Shown here: positions 10,601 through 18,355 of the stretch, one piece after another
How positions within the stretch are numbered: the first letter of the stretch is position 1
Layout: each line of letters starts with the position of its first letter
Assembly (NCBI GenBank): GCA_022649135.1
Contig: JALCNP010000015.1
Location: 1 to 64,000, forward strand
From: Bifidobacterium sp.
GTDB taxonomy: Bacteria; Actinomycetota; Actinomycetes; Actinomycetales; Bifidobacteriaceae
Direction of reading: 5' to 3'
DNA length: 64,000 bases
The notes under the pieces: model-generated
Seen by the model: the letters and a program-made list of their open reading frames with translations, nothing else
Database searches by the model: none
Told to the model about the DNA's origin: nothing
Program-made: the position numbers and the translations under genes

Positions 10601-10948
10601 ATTGAAGTAATTGTATGTGGATGTGAATATCCGACCCGAATGAGGCCGGGTTCCTTTCCGGAAATCAAGAAAATGCTGTTTGAGACCTTGCAGGGCGCTT
10701 TGCGATACGAAGGCCACGGACATATCGAAGCGTGTGCTTGATTCAAGCTCGTCTGCAATGGCGTCGCCCATGGTCCGGCCGTCGTGATTGGCGATAAGAA
10801 GAGGCTCGTGGTTCGTCTCGGCAGCGTCGTTGCGGTGGACGAAGCCGGAGAGAACCGATTCGACGAGGGACTTGTCCGCGGGATCGTCTGAAGCTCTTCT
10901 TAAGCGTGAATCAGCGAAACGGTAAGGCTCGTCGAAGGTTTCAATCAT
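7691..10948 (-). CDS. PLD-nuclease/SF2 helicase/DUF3427 protein
   Basis: A 1085-residue multidomain protein. Residues about 60-230 form a phospholipase-D-like nuclease module: HPK at 156-158 and IGSSN around 177-180 fit one HKD half-site. The helicase core follows: Walker A SATGTGKT (282-289), DEVH box (373-376), motif III GMTATPERTD and motif VI QQLGRGLRKT. The last ~200 residues look like DUF3427 (FIKYETSQYEDRFLS, YYFVGK). Proteins of this design are thought to remodel and possibly cut nucleic acids; no exact substrate is established. The start overlaps the end of the NUDIX gene by 8 bp, so they are translationally linked. With Vsr divergent next door, a repair or anti-phage role is a reasonable inference. 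Confidence 0.88.
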   Translation of the reverse strand: MIETFDEPYRFADSRLRRASDDPADKSLVESVLSGFVHRNDAAETNHEPLLIANHDGRTMGDAIADELESSTRFDMSVAFVSQSALQGLKQHFLDFRKGTRPHSGRIFTSTYNYFNSPKTFRELLNLHRHAGIDVFIWRPDAGHAMDQSIASYPYHPKGYIFQHEHPGGPLYCAYIGSSNLTDNALTTNREWNLRVSALRDGSLVSQMAREIDRQLRESDPLTEDWLRQYERDFSKYAPIRHPAPMPSHDSKPISPNAMQNEALQRLDGLRERGESQAVVISATGTGKTYLSALDALQCHPRRLLYLAHQEQILTNSMRVYRTVMGPRHRYGILSGANRRSDADYLFASVQTMSKPEVLATFDSDYFDYILIDEVHHAAASSYRRIIDHFTPRFMLGMTATPERTDGANIFTLFGNNIAYEIRLQQALEQNMLCPFHYYGVHEYIEENPEENGSTEPLTRSLRSMGDGSPLARWLERLTSPERIRYIIDMIQVYSQAGTPVHGIMFCSRRDEAKRLSELFNQQFNQQAERPYHTRAVTGDTPTAQREQAIDSLNTGDLDYIFTVDLFNEGIDIPVINQIVMLRPTQSSIIFTQQLGRGLRKTANKDCLVVIDFVGNYTNNYLIPLALYGNTGDRDVARKNMQRESMGITSISFDPIARNRILAALDTANLSEMKLLSEQYRQLRFQLARIPMLMDFSLTDPSLVSTLAMKSGDYLSFVRSRERSLSRRTGTKDAESGETESGSAMGTGTETSYLHELQPTSDEHDSIMKMLTATQIRGARPHELLALSYLCGIPGGSESTAQSHGRETPATRNNGRSITVDELCDMVKRFIPQADSSPRQSLSALRVLDYSYFTAPNRSRFGNTALICTHDGVRWAMSERFVRLLDDNQTFARFLADTVRAGLSNCKARYRETEHKHLTVERGFVYGEKYDIFEVMRLCGWKQEQIAQNVGGYRLDEETDSLPIFIKYETSQYEDRFLSSQELQWYSKNQRSLKSAEYRWLLHGTPGTRAWEATHFVPVFIRRKKESVEGSYYFVGKATSIGNLRETTHSSQGKPSKVKVVVSTLKLQSPVDPELFRHLTGESPL

Positions 10949-11402
10949 CAGAATCCATCATTCCCGCAGCCCCGGGATCCGGAACATGGTGAAGGTCCAT
11001 ATGAGCGATCAGACGCATCGCCTCCCGGTCGGCCGGTGCCCATTGGTATCGCGCGAGTTCCTTGGGTGGCAGCCAGCGTATCCGGCTGTGCTCCGTCACC
11101 GTGGGCATCCCATGAGCCACGTGGCACAGAAAGGTCGAGAGAATCACCGTTCCGAATTCATATCGTTCGCGCGTCGTGCATATCTCTTGTCCCACTCGGA
11201 TGTCGCACAGCAGCTCTTCGCGTATCTCCCGCTCAAGCGCCTCGCGTTGCGTCTCGTGGGGTTTCACCTTTCCTCCGGGGAACTCCCAATACCCCGCCAG
11301 AGATCGTCCGGGACCGCGCTGTGCTCCGAGCACCCTGCCGTTTCGGACGATCGCGGCCGCGACCACGGGTATGTCCCGGCCGATGTCGGTCTGTGACTCC
11401 AT
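10941..11402 (-). CDS. NUDIX hydrolase, MutT-like
   Basis: A 153-residue protein beginning MESQTDIGRDIPVVAAAIV. The NUDIX box is visible: GGKVKPHETQREALEREIREELL matches Gx5Ex7REUxEExGU except that the position after EE is Leu-Leu rather than x-Gly. The segment YWEFPGGK is typical of MutT-type enzymes that clean up oxidised or non-standard (deoxy)nucleoside triphosphates. The open frame extends further upstream with Arg/Pro-rich residues unlike any NUDIX protein, so the start was placed at the ATG at 11402. It overlaps the helicase start by 8 bp and is probably the first gene of that operon. Confidence 0.85.
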   Translation of the reverse strand: MESQTDIGRDIPVVAAAIVRNGRVLGAQRGPGRSLAGYWEFPGGKVKPHETQREALEREIREELLCDIRVGQEICTTRERYEFGTVILSTFLCHVAHGMPTVTEHSRIRWLPPKELARYQWAPADREAMRLIAHMDLHHVPDPGAAGMMDSDD

Positions 11403-11495
11403 TGACGATGCTCCTCGGGAAGGTTCGTTCGCTGTCGGGACCAGGATACATCGAGGCTTGCCGTCCGCTACATGCCCACGTCCATAATGGAAGTC

Positions 11496-12146
11496 ATGAG
11501 TCGGTCGGGAAAGATGCGTTCGGGAAAGAAGACGGTGGAAAAGTATGCTCGCGGAACACGCAGTTATACGATGTCGCATATTCGGGGCAAGGACACGTCC
11601 ATCGAGGTGATGGTCCGGCAGTACCTCTTTTCCCGGGGGCTGAGGTTTCGCAAGAACGACAAGCGCTATCCCGGACATCCCGATGTGGTTCTTCCCCGAT
11701 GGCGTGCCATCGTCTTCGTGAACGGATGCTTCTGGCATATGCACGAGGGGTGCCCGAAGCAGTCGATGCCCAAATCCCACGTCGAATTCTGGAGCGCCAA
11801 GCTGTTGCGCAACCGTGAGCGCGATCGTCTTCAGCATGCCACCCTGGCCGCGCAGGGGTGGCATGTCATCGTGGTCTGGGAGTGCGAGCTGTCCAGGGAC
11901 ACTCGGGAGCGGCGTTTGGAAAGGCTGTACGAGGAGATTACCGGAGGCGAATCCTGTTCCTGGATTCCGGCGGGGGGCGGGGTGGATTCGGCGACGGCGA
12001 CGACGTCGGGTATGGATTCGGCGACGGGTTCGGGGCTGGAGTCCGGACTTGGATGCGATCCGGACGCGGGCGACGGCGTCGAGAAGGGGGATCGTGCGGG
12101 CCACGATTCCGTTCCCCGTGATGGTATGACTGCCGATGGTGGTTAA
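11496..12146 (+). CDS. Very short patch repair (Vsr-like) endonuclease
   Basis: The first ~145 residues are a Vsr-type endonuclease: RGTRSYTMSHIRGKDTSIE near the N-terminus, FRKNDKRYPGHPDVVLP with the metal-binding Asp, and VNGCFWHMHEGC, the hallmark zinc/active-site segment. Vsr nicks at T:G mismatches left by deamination of 5-methylcytosine. Two features are unusual. No C5-cytosine methyltransferase is adjacent, though Vsr usually sits beside one. The last ~65 residues are a low-complexity Gly/Ser/Asp tail. The gene is divergent from the NUDIX-helicase pair and shares its promoter gap. The start is uncertain: ATGs at 11472, 11487 and 11496 are all in frame, and GGAAG lies just before the last. 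Confidence 0.83.
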   Translation: MSRSGKMRSGKKTVEKYARGTRSYTMSHIRGKDTSIEVMVRQYLFSRGLRFRKNDKRYPGHPDVVLPRWRAIVFVNGCFWHMHEGCPKQSMPKSHVEFWSAKLLRNRERDRLQHATLAAQGWHVIVVWECELSRDTRERRLERLYEEITGGESCSWIPAGGGVDSATATTSGMDSATGSGLESGLGCDPDAGDGVEKGDRAGHDSVPRDGMTADGG

Positions 12147-12170
12147 CGCGGATCTCTGAACGCGGGTGCG

Positions 12171-12192
12171 CCAGCTTTTTGTGCTGGTTTTC
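12171..12192 (+). terminator. Rho-independent-like terminator after vsr
   Basis: CCAGC (12171-12175) pairs with GCTGG (12183-12187) around a T-rich loop and is followed by TTTTCTGTT. The stem is short but position and T-run fit a terminator. The remaining ~255 bp to the aminotransferase shows nothing else clear. Confidence 0.6.
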
Positions 12193-12453
12193 TGTTCCGT
12201 CCTTCATATGAGGCTTTCTCCCCGCCCCCGCCTTCTGCTCGTGCCATCCCCGCGCCGTCGCCCGCCGCGTGCGGTCCTCGAGGGGGAGGGCGAACGTGCG
12301 TCTTGCGGTTCTCTTCCTTGTGCTCATTGCGGTTGTGAACGCGGCATAAGAAGAAGGTATAGGGTGCATGGCGTTCCCCGGCGTCCTTTCCTTTTATCAT
12401 GTGGCTAGTCCGGTGATGGGTTCGGGAAAGATCGATTCAGGGAAGAGGTGGAC

Positions 12454-13674
12454 ATGACGACCACGGAGACGATTCGGCCATCGGCGCATGAGGGGCGGGC
12501 TGATGGGGTCGTTGCGCGAAGGGTTCATGGAATACCGTCGAATCCGTTCGCGGTGTCCGATGTCCGCGTGGCGCAGGCGCGCGCGGCGGGAGCCGAGATC
12601 ATCGATCTGAGCAAGGGGAACCCCGATGGACAGCCGCCGGATTTCATGGTGGAGACGGCTGCCAGGGCCTTGCGCGACCCGGCGAATTTCCGTTATCCCC
12701 CCTTCCGCGGCAAGCCGGGTTTCCTCCAGGCCGCTTCGGGATGGTACCGGCGCGAGTTCGGGGTGTCGCTCGATCCCGGGACGCAGCTTCTGGCGGTCGC
12801 CGGAGCGGGGGTGGGAATCAGCGTGGTGATCGAAACGCTGATCGATCCCGGTGATCTTGTGGTTCTGGTCGATCCGTATTACCCGCAGTATGCGGGATCC
12901 ACCGCCGTCGCCCAGGGCGTCGTCCACCGCATCGAGGCTCGCCCGGAGCTGGGTTTCCTGCCCGATCTTGACGCGGTCGACCCTGCGGTATGGGACAGGG
13001 CCAGGCTGCTGATACTCAACTATCCGAACAATCCCACCGGGGCCGCGGCCACGCCGCAGCTGTTCGCCACCGCGGTGCGCCTGGCGAGGGAACACCATGT
13101 CATCATCATGCATGATTTCGCCTATGCGGGAATAGGATTCGACGACCAGCCTCCGATCAGTCTGCTGCAGACGCCGGGTGCCATGGACGTCGGTGTGGAG
13201 GTGTGCTCCCTGTCGAAGATGTACATGATCGCCGGCTGGCGCGGTGGTTTCATTGCCTCCGGTGCCCGTCTCATGGAATCCATCGTCTCGGTGGATGAGC
13301 AGACGAGTCTGATGGCCGGCTCCATTACGCAGGATGCCGGTGCGGCCGGCCTCAACAGCGACCAGTCCAGTGTACGGGTTCTGGCGGAGCGCTATGCGAA
13401 TCGATATCATGCCCTCCGACGGGCCCTGACAGAGGCGGGGCTCGAATTGGAAATATCCCATGGCGGACTCTTCGCATGGATGAGAGTGCCCCCGGCATGG
13501 AATGACGAGGATTTTTCCGTATGGCTGCTCAGCCACGCCCATGTCGCCGTCATCCCGGGATCTGATTTCGGTCCCTCCGGTCGTCGGTTCGTTCGGCTGA
13601 GCCTGCTGGTTCCGCAGACCACCCTTGTCGAGGCGGCCCAGCGAATCCGTCGTGCGCGCGGCGCCGCCTGGTAG
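12454..13674 (+). CDS. Class I/II PLP-dependent aminotransferase
   Basis: A fold-type I aminotransferase of about 406 residues. Visible marks are the N-terminal IIDLSKGNPD block, NYPNNPTGA (substrate and cofactor binding), HDFAYAGIGFD, and SLSKMYMIAGWRGGF, where the Lys would form the Schiff base with pyridoxal phosphate; the final Arg lies in RRFVRLS. It belongs to the broad aspartate/LL-DAP aminotransferase group; the donor and acceptor cannot be named. ATG at 12454 was chosen over GTG at 12448 because GGAAGAGG lies at proper distance. It is followed in the same direction by a ketopantoate-reductase-like gene and a MetQNI importer, suggesting amino or keto acid handling. Confidence 0.85.
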   Translation: MTTTETIRPSAHEGRADGVVARRVHGIPSNPFAVSDVRVAQARAAGAEIIDLSKGNPDGQPPDFMVETAARALRDPANFRYPPFRGKPGFLQAASGWYRREFGVSLDPGTQLLAVAGAGVGISVVIETLIDPGDLVVLVDPYYPQYAGSTAVAQGVVHRIEARPELGFLPDLDAVDPAVWDRARLLILNYPNNPTGAAATPQLFATAVRLAREHHVIIMHDFAYAGIGFDDQPPISLLQTPGAMDVGVEVCSLSKMYMIAGWRGGFIASGARLMESIVSVDEQTSLMAGSITQDAGAAGLNSDQSSVRVLAERYANRYHALRRALTEAGLELEISHGGLFAWMRVPPAWNDEDFSVWLLSHAHVAVIPGSDFGPSGRRFVRLSLLVPQTTLVEAAQRIRRARGAAW

Positions 13675-13792
13675 CCGGGCGGAGCCTGCGACCGGCTCAA
13701 TGCCTCGCCTCCACGGGGCGTCGGTCGTCGCGCGCTCCGGCCGCCGTACGCGTCAAGCGGCGCGCGGCGTCATCACCAGAGAGGAATTCAAT

Positions 13793-14770
13793 ATGAGATA
13801 TGCGGTTATCGGCACCGGCGGGATGGGCACGCAGTACGGCGTCCTGCTCCAGGAGGAGGCCGGGGTGAGCGTGGACTTCATCGACACATGGGAGCCCAAC
13901 ATCCAGGCCATACGCAGGCAGGGGGGCGTCTATGTCTCGCAGGACGAGAAGGATCGCCATCTGGTTGAGATCCGCGTGTTCTCGCCGGAGGAATACACCG
14001 GGGATCCGGACGTGTGGATCGTGTTTCTCAAGCAGATGCAGCTCGAGGGTGTTCTCGCCCGCTGCGCGCATCTGTTCTCCGCGCACCAGTCGGTGTTTTC
14101 GGCCATGAACGGCTACGGGCATTTCGAGGTTCTCGGCCGGTATTTCGATCCGTCGCGCATCTATGGCGGGACGGCTCTCATCGGTGCCGGCATGTTCGGG
14201 CCCGGCGATGTGAACTTCACCGGTGACGCCCATGCCAAATCCATGAGCATGTGCGCCTACGACGGGCATTCGGCGGAGGATGATCCCGTGGAACTCGCGA
14301 TTTTCCGCGATTTTCGCAAGGCCACCCTCAACCCGGCCGTGGCCACGGACTTCATGGGGATGTGCATGGCGAAAATCGTGTTCAATTCCGTGCTCAACAC
14401 GCTGTGCACGATGTACCAGATTCGTTTCGGCGAATTCATGCGCCATCCCGGCGCCCGATGGATGACCGAGCAGCTGGTCGACGAGGCCTACACGGCGGCG
14501 GAGAAGGCGGGGCTGACATTGCTGGGGACCCGGGAGTCGGAGGTGGAGACGATCTGCCATACCGCGGGGGTCGCGCACCCGCTGCACTACCCCTCCATGT
14601 ATCAGGATCTGACCAAGGGACGGCCGACCGAGGTCGACTACATCAACGGGTACATCGCCCGCATCGGGCGCGAGCGCGGATACGTCTGCCGTTTGCATGA
14701 GTTCGTCACCCAGGAGCTGCACCTTGCCGAGCTGGCGTTCTCCGTTCACCATCCGCAGTTCTCCGCCTGA
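13793..14770 (+). CDS. Ketopantoate reductase (PanE/ApbA) family protein
   Basis: A 325-residue protein with an N-terminal Rossmann motif MRYAVIGTGGMGTQYG for NADP(H). Further signs are the KQMQ segment around residue 80, where PanE proteins keep the catalytic Lys, and a helical C-terminal domain containing KIVFNSVLNTL, which matches the conserved K-x2-x-N-x3-N pattern of the family. PanE reduces 2-dehydropantoate to pantoate, but many members act on other 2-keto acids. The gene sits between an aminotransferase and an ABC importer, so reduction of a keto acid formed by the aminotransferase is a reasonable guess. The start is set by AGAGAGG just upstream. Confidence 0.8.
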   Translation: MRYAVIGTGGMGTQYGVLLQEEAGVSVDFIDTWEPNIQAIRRQGGVYVSQDEKDRHLVEIRVFSPEEYTGDPDVWIVFLKQMQLEGVLARCAHLFSAHQSVFSAMNGYGHFEVLGRYFDPSRIYGGTALIGAGMFGPGDVNFTGDAHAKSMSMCAYDGHSAEDDPVELAIFRDFRKATLNPAVATDFMGMCMAKIVFNSVLNTLCTMYQIRFGEFMRHPGARWMTEQLVDEAYTAAEKAGLTLLGTRESEVETICHTAGVAHPLHYPSMYQDLTKGRPTEVDYINGYIARIGRERGYVCRLHEFVTQELHLAELAFSVHHPQFSA

Positions 14771-14782
14771 CGCCTCCGACGG

Positions 14783-14799
14783 TTCCCGGTTCGCGGGAA
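14783..14799 (+). terminator. Short GC hairpin after the PanE-like gene
   Basis: TTCCCG and CGGGAA pair around a 5-nt loop 13 bp after the stop. There is no T-run, so it may be a processing or pause hairpin rather than a full terminator. Confidence 0.35.
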
Positions 14800-14918
14800 G
14801 TGCGGATTGCCGGCACGGAGGGGACGCCGGCGCAGGCGGCATCGATATAAAGAGTCATAAGCAACATGAATAACGCAGTAGGCGTGTGAGTGTTCTCCCG
14901 TGTTTATTCTCAAAGCAC

Positions 14919-14957
14919 GGTTGTGGAGGGCGGTGTTCGAACACGTACTCCACAGCC
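14919..14957. promoter_or_regulatory. Nested inverted repeat upstream of the MetQ-like gene
   Basis: Outer arms at 14919-14928 and 14948-14957 pair over 10 bp with one G-T pair. Inside lies the perfect 12-bp palindrome GTGTTCGAACAC (14933-14944). It sits about 75 bp before the lipoprotein start, where an operator or leader hairpin would be expected. No known riboswitch class was recognised. Confidence 0.5.
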
Positions 14958-15030
14958 GTTCATCAGGCCGACTCGCCGCATCGGGCGGAAGGCATCAGGG
15001 CAATGCAACCACAACAGGAGAGAAAATACA

Positions 15031-15909
15031 ATGATCGGTGCACGGCATAACCATACGAAACGCAAGCTCACGGCAGCGGCGGCGGCTCTCGCCTCCCTGC
15101 TCGTCGCGACGGGACTGTCCGCATGCTCGGGCGGCGCGGCGGCGGGAGGGGACACGCTCAAAAAATCCGGGTCGAGTGCGGCCGTGGTCGTCGGCGTATG
15201 CCCGGGGCCTTACGGGGACATGGTCACCGAGGTCATCGCGCCTCTGCTGAAGGACAAGGGCTATCGGGTGACGACAAAACTATTCAACGACTATGTGCAG
15301 CCCAACAAGGCGCTGAGTTCGGGAAGCATCCAGGCCGATCTGTTCCAGCACATCAACTATCTGAACACCTTCGCGGCCGACAACCATCTTGCGCTGACCT
15401 CCCTCGGGCAGGTTCCGACGCTTGGCCTGGGGATCTACTCCCACCGCTACACCAAGCTCAGCCAGATACCCGAAGGCGCCACCGTCGCCATCGCCAGCGA
15501 CCCCAGCAATCTCGCCCGATCGCTGGAGGTCCTCAGGCAGAATCGGCTGATCACCATCAAGTCCGGCGTTCAGGACACCAAGGCGACGGTGGACGACATC
15601 GCCTCGAATCCCAGGAAGCTGGCGATCAAGACGCTGGACGCGGCTCAGCTTCCCCGATCGCTGGACAGCGTGGACGTCAGCCTCATCCCCGGAAACTTCT
15701 CCTGGTCCGCGGGATTGAAGCCTTCACAGGCTCTCGCCTTCGAACGTCAGTCCTCCGGGGTGATCAACGTCTTCGTCGTCCGAACCGCCGACGTTCACAC
15801 GTCGTTCGCGCGGGACGTCAAGGCGCTTCTGGCGAGCAATCGGTTCAAGCAGGCCATCGCGACGAGCAAGTTCGCGGACTTCGGCAAGCCCACGACGTGG
15901 CAGTCGTAG
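15031..15909 (+). CDS. metQ: MetQ/NlpA-family substrate-binding lipoprotein
   Basis: A 292-residue extracellular binding protein anchored by lipid. The signal peptide (KRKLTAAAAALASLLVATGLSAC) ends with lipobox LSAC. The mature part follows the NlpA/MetQ pattern: VVVGVCPGPYGDMV, LFNDYVQPNKALSSG, DLFQHINYLNTF, GIYSHRY, and VAIASDPSNLARSLEVL. MetQ proteins capture methionine or related amino acids for the MetNI transporter; the exact ligand is not certain. ATG at 15031 follows AGGAGAG. The matching ATPase and permease lie directly downstream, so the three form one importer. Confidence 0.87.
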   Translation: MIGARHNHTKRKLTAAAAALASLLVATGLSACSGGAAAGGDTLKKSGSSAAVVVGVCPGPYGDMVTEVIAPLLKDKGYRVTTKLFNDYVQPNKALSSGSIQADLFQHINYLNTFAADNHLALTSLGQVPTLGLGIYSHRYTKLSQIPEGATVAIASDPSNLARSLEVLRQNRLITIKSGVQDTKATVDDIASNPRKLAIKTLDAAQLPRSLDSVDVSLIPGNFSWSAGLKPSQALAFERQSSGVINVFVVRTADVHTSFARDVKALLASNRFKQAIATSKFADFGKPTTWQS

Positions 15910-16034
15910 TGCAGGGACGTGACAGTGAGGAACGTGCCTGCGAAGAGGGGTCTGCGTCGACGTAACGAGCAGACGGGATGCGGAAAACACGCAATGCGAC
16001 GGACACGGGATGCGACGAACGGACAGGCGAGGAC

Positions 16035-17192
16035 ATGAACATAATCGAATTGCATGACGTGGAGGTTCACTTCCACGAACACGGCGCCGATGTGCCGGCC
16101 GTCCGCGGCGTCTCTCTGTCCATCCGGCAGGGCGAGGTGTTCGGGATCGTCGGGTTGTCGGGGGCCGGGAAAAGCACACTCGTACGGACGATCAATCTTC
16201 TGGAACGGCCGACGGGCGGGCGTGTGGTCGTTGAGGGGAACGACATCACCGATGCCCGCGGATCCCGGCTCCGTGCGATCAGACAATCAATCGGCATGGT
16301 CTTCCAGGGGTTCAATCTGGTCGGGAACGTCACGGTCGGTGCCAACGTCCGGTTCGCCCTGCGTGCAGGGGGGTGGAGCCGGGGGGATTGGGACCGGAGG
16401 ACTCTCGAGCTGCTGCGTCTCGTCGGCCTCGAGGGAAAGGCCGACAGCTACCCCTCCGCGCTCTCGGGCGGACAGCAGCAGCGTGTCGCCATTGCCAGGG
16501 CCTTGGCGAACAATCCAAGGATCCTGTTGTGCGATGAGGCGACCAGCGCCCTCGACGTGGAGACAACACAGGGGATATTGGATCTGCTGAAGACCATCAA
16601 CCGCCGCCTGCACGTGACCATCGTGTTCATCACCCATCAGCTGGACATCGCCAAGCGCATATTCGACCGGGTCGCGGTGATGCAGGATGGAAGAATCATC
16701 GAGCACGGCTCCACCTTCGATGTGTTCGGCTCCCCGAGGCATGCGACAACCCGCTCCCTGATGTCCGCCTATCTGGGCGTGTCCATCCCGAGGGAGCTCT
16801 CCCGGTCCCTGCCTGCGGGCACCCTGGTGCGCCTCAAATACCGAGGGGATGCGGCGTTGGAGCCATTGATAACCGACGTCGCCCGCCGGTTCGACGTGTC
16901 CATCAGCGTGTTGCATGCCAACATCGAGTATTTCGGGCCCCGGCCCGTGGGGGTGCTCATCGTCCTGGTGGACGGTCGGGAGCCTAATCTCGGCGAGGCC
17001 CTGGACCGGTTGCGCTCCCATGTCCTGGATTACCGGGTCCTGTCCCGGGACGCGGTATCCGGGGGAGGGGACGAGCGTGCGCAGGGCGGACAGACGCAGA
17101 ATGATCGTATGAGCGATGGCGCCGTCCAGGCCGACGGTCGCGTGCAGACCGATGGTACCGTTCAGACCGACGGCAAGGAGAGGGGTCGATGA
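16035..17192 (+). CDS. metN: MetN-type ABC ATPase with NIL domain
   Basis: A 385-residue ATPase. Walker A is GLSGAGKST, the signature LSGGQQQRVAIARAL, Walker B LLCDEATSALD, and the H-loop FITHQL. Residues about 265-345 form a ferredoxin-like NIL domain, typical of MetN, where a bound amino acid shuts the transporter down. Beyond it the protein has a ~40-residue hydrophilic tail with a small repeat (VQADGRVQTDGTVQTDG) not usual for the family. ATG at 16035 is preceded by AGGCGAGG. Its stop overlaps the permease start (ATGA). Substrate specificity beyond the MetN family is inferred. Confidence 0.88.
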   Translation: MNIIELHDVEVHFHEHGADVPAVRGVSLSIRQGEVFGIVGLSGAGKSTLVRTINLLERPTGGRVVVEGNDITDARGSRLRAIRQSIGMVFQGFNLVGNVTVGANVRFALRAGGWSRGDWDRRTLELLRLVGLEGKADSYPSALSGGQQQRVAIARALANNPRILLCDEATSALDVETTQGILDLLKTINRRLHVTIVFITHQLDIAKRIFDRVAVMQDGRIIEHGSTFDVFGSPRHATTRSLMSAYLGVSIPRELSRSLPAGTLVRLKYRGDAALEPLITDVARRFDVSISVLHANIEYFGPRPVGVLIVLVDGREPNLGEALDRLRSHVLDYRVLSRDAVSGGGDERAQGGQTQNDRMSDGAVQADGRVQTDGTVQTDGKERGR

Positions 17193-17851
17193 TGGCTCAG
17201 ACGTGGATCATAATCCGGGACAATCTCCCGCAGGCATTGCGAGACACGGCCTATATGGTCGTGACGGCGACTCTGATCGGCGTCATACTGGGGACGGTGG
17301 CCGGTCTGGCGCTTTTTCTCACGCAGAACAGGCTGTTCCACCGCAACCGTGTGGTTAACGCCATCGCCGGATTCCTGGTGAGCGCGATTCGCTCGCTGCC
17401 GTTCCTCATTCTTCTTGTCGTGCTCATACCGGTGGTCCAGTGGCTGATAGGGGATCCCTACACTCCTACGGGGGGAGCGATATCCCTTTCGGTCGCCGCC
17501 GTCGCCTTCTTCGCCAGACTTGCCCAATCCGCGTTTTCCGAGGTGGATGAAGGCGTTCTTGAAGCGAGTCTGTCAACGGGAGCCAGCACCTGGCAAATAC
17601 TCAGAGGGGCCGTTTTCCCGCAGGCCCTCCCGGCGCTGATCCGTGCGGTGGTGGTCACCGTCATCTCGCTGATCGGCTCCTCGGCCATGGTGGGGGCCAT
17701 CGGAGCGGGGGGAGTGGGTGACATGGCCATCCAATATGGATACAACCGCTATGAAACGGGGGTTCTTGCCGTCATCGTCGTGGTTCTTGTCGTCCTCGTG
17801 CAGATCATCCAGTGGGTCGGTGACGGCATCGCGGCGCGGCTCACCCACTGA
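17189..17851 (+). CDS. metI: MetI-type ABC permease
   Basis: A 220-residue membrane subunit with about five to six helices. The coupling region EVDEGVLEASLSTGASTWQILRGAVFPQALPALI matches the EAA motif of amino acid ABC permeases, and the end AIGAGGVGDMAIQYGYNRYETGVL is typical of MetI. It overlaps the ATPase stop by 4 bp, so translation is coupled. Together with the binding protein and ATPase it completes an importer. Confidence 0.9.
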   Translation: MMAQTWIIIRDNLPQALRDTAYMVVTATLIGVILGTVAGLALFLTQNRLFHRNRVVNAIAGFLVSAIRSLPFLILLVVLIPVVQWLIGDPYTPTGGAISLSVAAVAFFARLAQSAFSEVDEGVLEASLSTGASTWQILRGAVFPQALPALIRAVVVTVISLIGSSAMVGAIGAGGVGDMAIQYGYNRYETGVLAVIVVVLVVLVQIIQWVGDGIAARLTH

Positions 17852-17866
17852 CCGTGAACCAGCCGG

Positions 17867-17925
17867 GGCGGGCCACCGACGATTCGTCCATCCTCTGACG
17901 GATCGACGGATCATCGAGTGGCCCG
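17867..17925 (+). terminator. Long imperfect hairpin after metI
   Basis: The CGGGCCAC segment near 17867 can pair with GTGGCCCG near 17918-17925, with further imperfect pairing inside. It ends about 70 bp after the metI stop and is followed by TTTG. A likely operon terminator, but the stem is imperfect. Confidence 0.4.
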
Positions 17926-18020
17926 TTTGCGCATCATGATGGGGAACTGTCCGCCGCGCGTGGGATTGCATGCCGATGCGCCCGCGATCGCAGCAGATGC
18001 GGACGGGGCTGGATGTCAAG

Positions 18021-18093
18021 TGCCCGGAACGCGATTCGAACGCGCGACACCCACTTTAGGAGAGTGGTGCTCTATCCACTGAGCTACCCGGGC
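18021..18093 (-). tRNA. tRNA-Arg (anticodon CCT)
   Basis: The minus strand folds as a 73-nt cloverleaf. The acceptor stem is GCCCGGG/CCGGGC with discriminator A; the D-arm is within GTAGCTCAGTGGATAGAGC; the anticodon stem CCACT/AGTGG frames the loop CTCCTAA; the T-arm contains GTTCGAATC. Anticodon CCT reads the rare AGG arginine codon. No CCA is encoded. Confidence 0.95.
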
Positions 18094-18355
18094 AACGTGT
18101 GCTATTGTACACATCCTTCGGCCGGTTGGTTACTCGGGCGGGGTGCGCATGTCAACGTGTCCCGGGGACGCCACGGCCCCGTGGGCCGGGGCTGACGGGA
18201 AAATCGGCGCAAAAGTGGGGGAAAGGCAAGCATTCGCCGAAAACGACGACCTTTCCCATAACGCACCGCTAAGGTGATCATTCTGGCGCGAAAACCGCGT
18301 GCCGGCCGTTCGGCCATGCCGGACGGGTTCGTCGATGGGAAGGACTGATCGGATC
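18094..18355. other. Intergenic region between tRNA-Arg and the EEP gene
   Basis: This gap must hold the tRNA promoter (minus strand) and that of the downstream plus-strand gene. It contains a short GC-rich self-complementary stretch around 18165-18195. No gene was seen. Confidence 0.4.

Noticed and set aside
11403-12104. Longer form of the NUDIX protein with about 230 extra N-terminal residues
   Set aside because: The extra part is Arg/Pro-rich, overlaps vsr on the other strand, and does not resemble any NUDIX extension.
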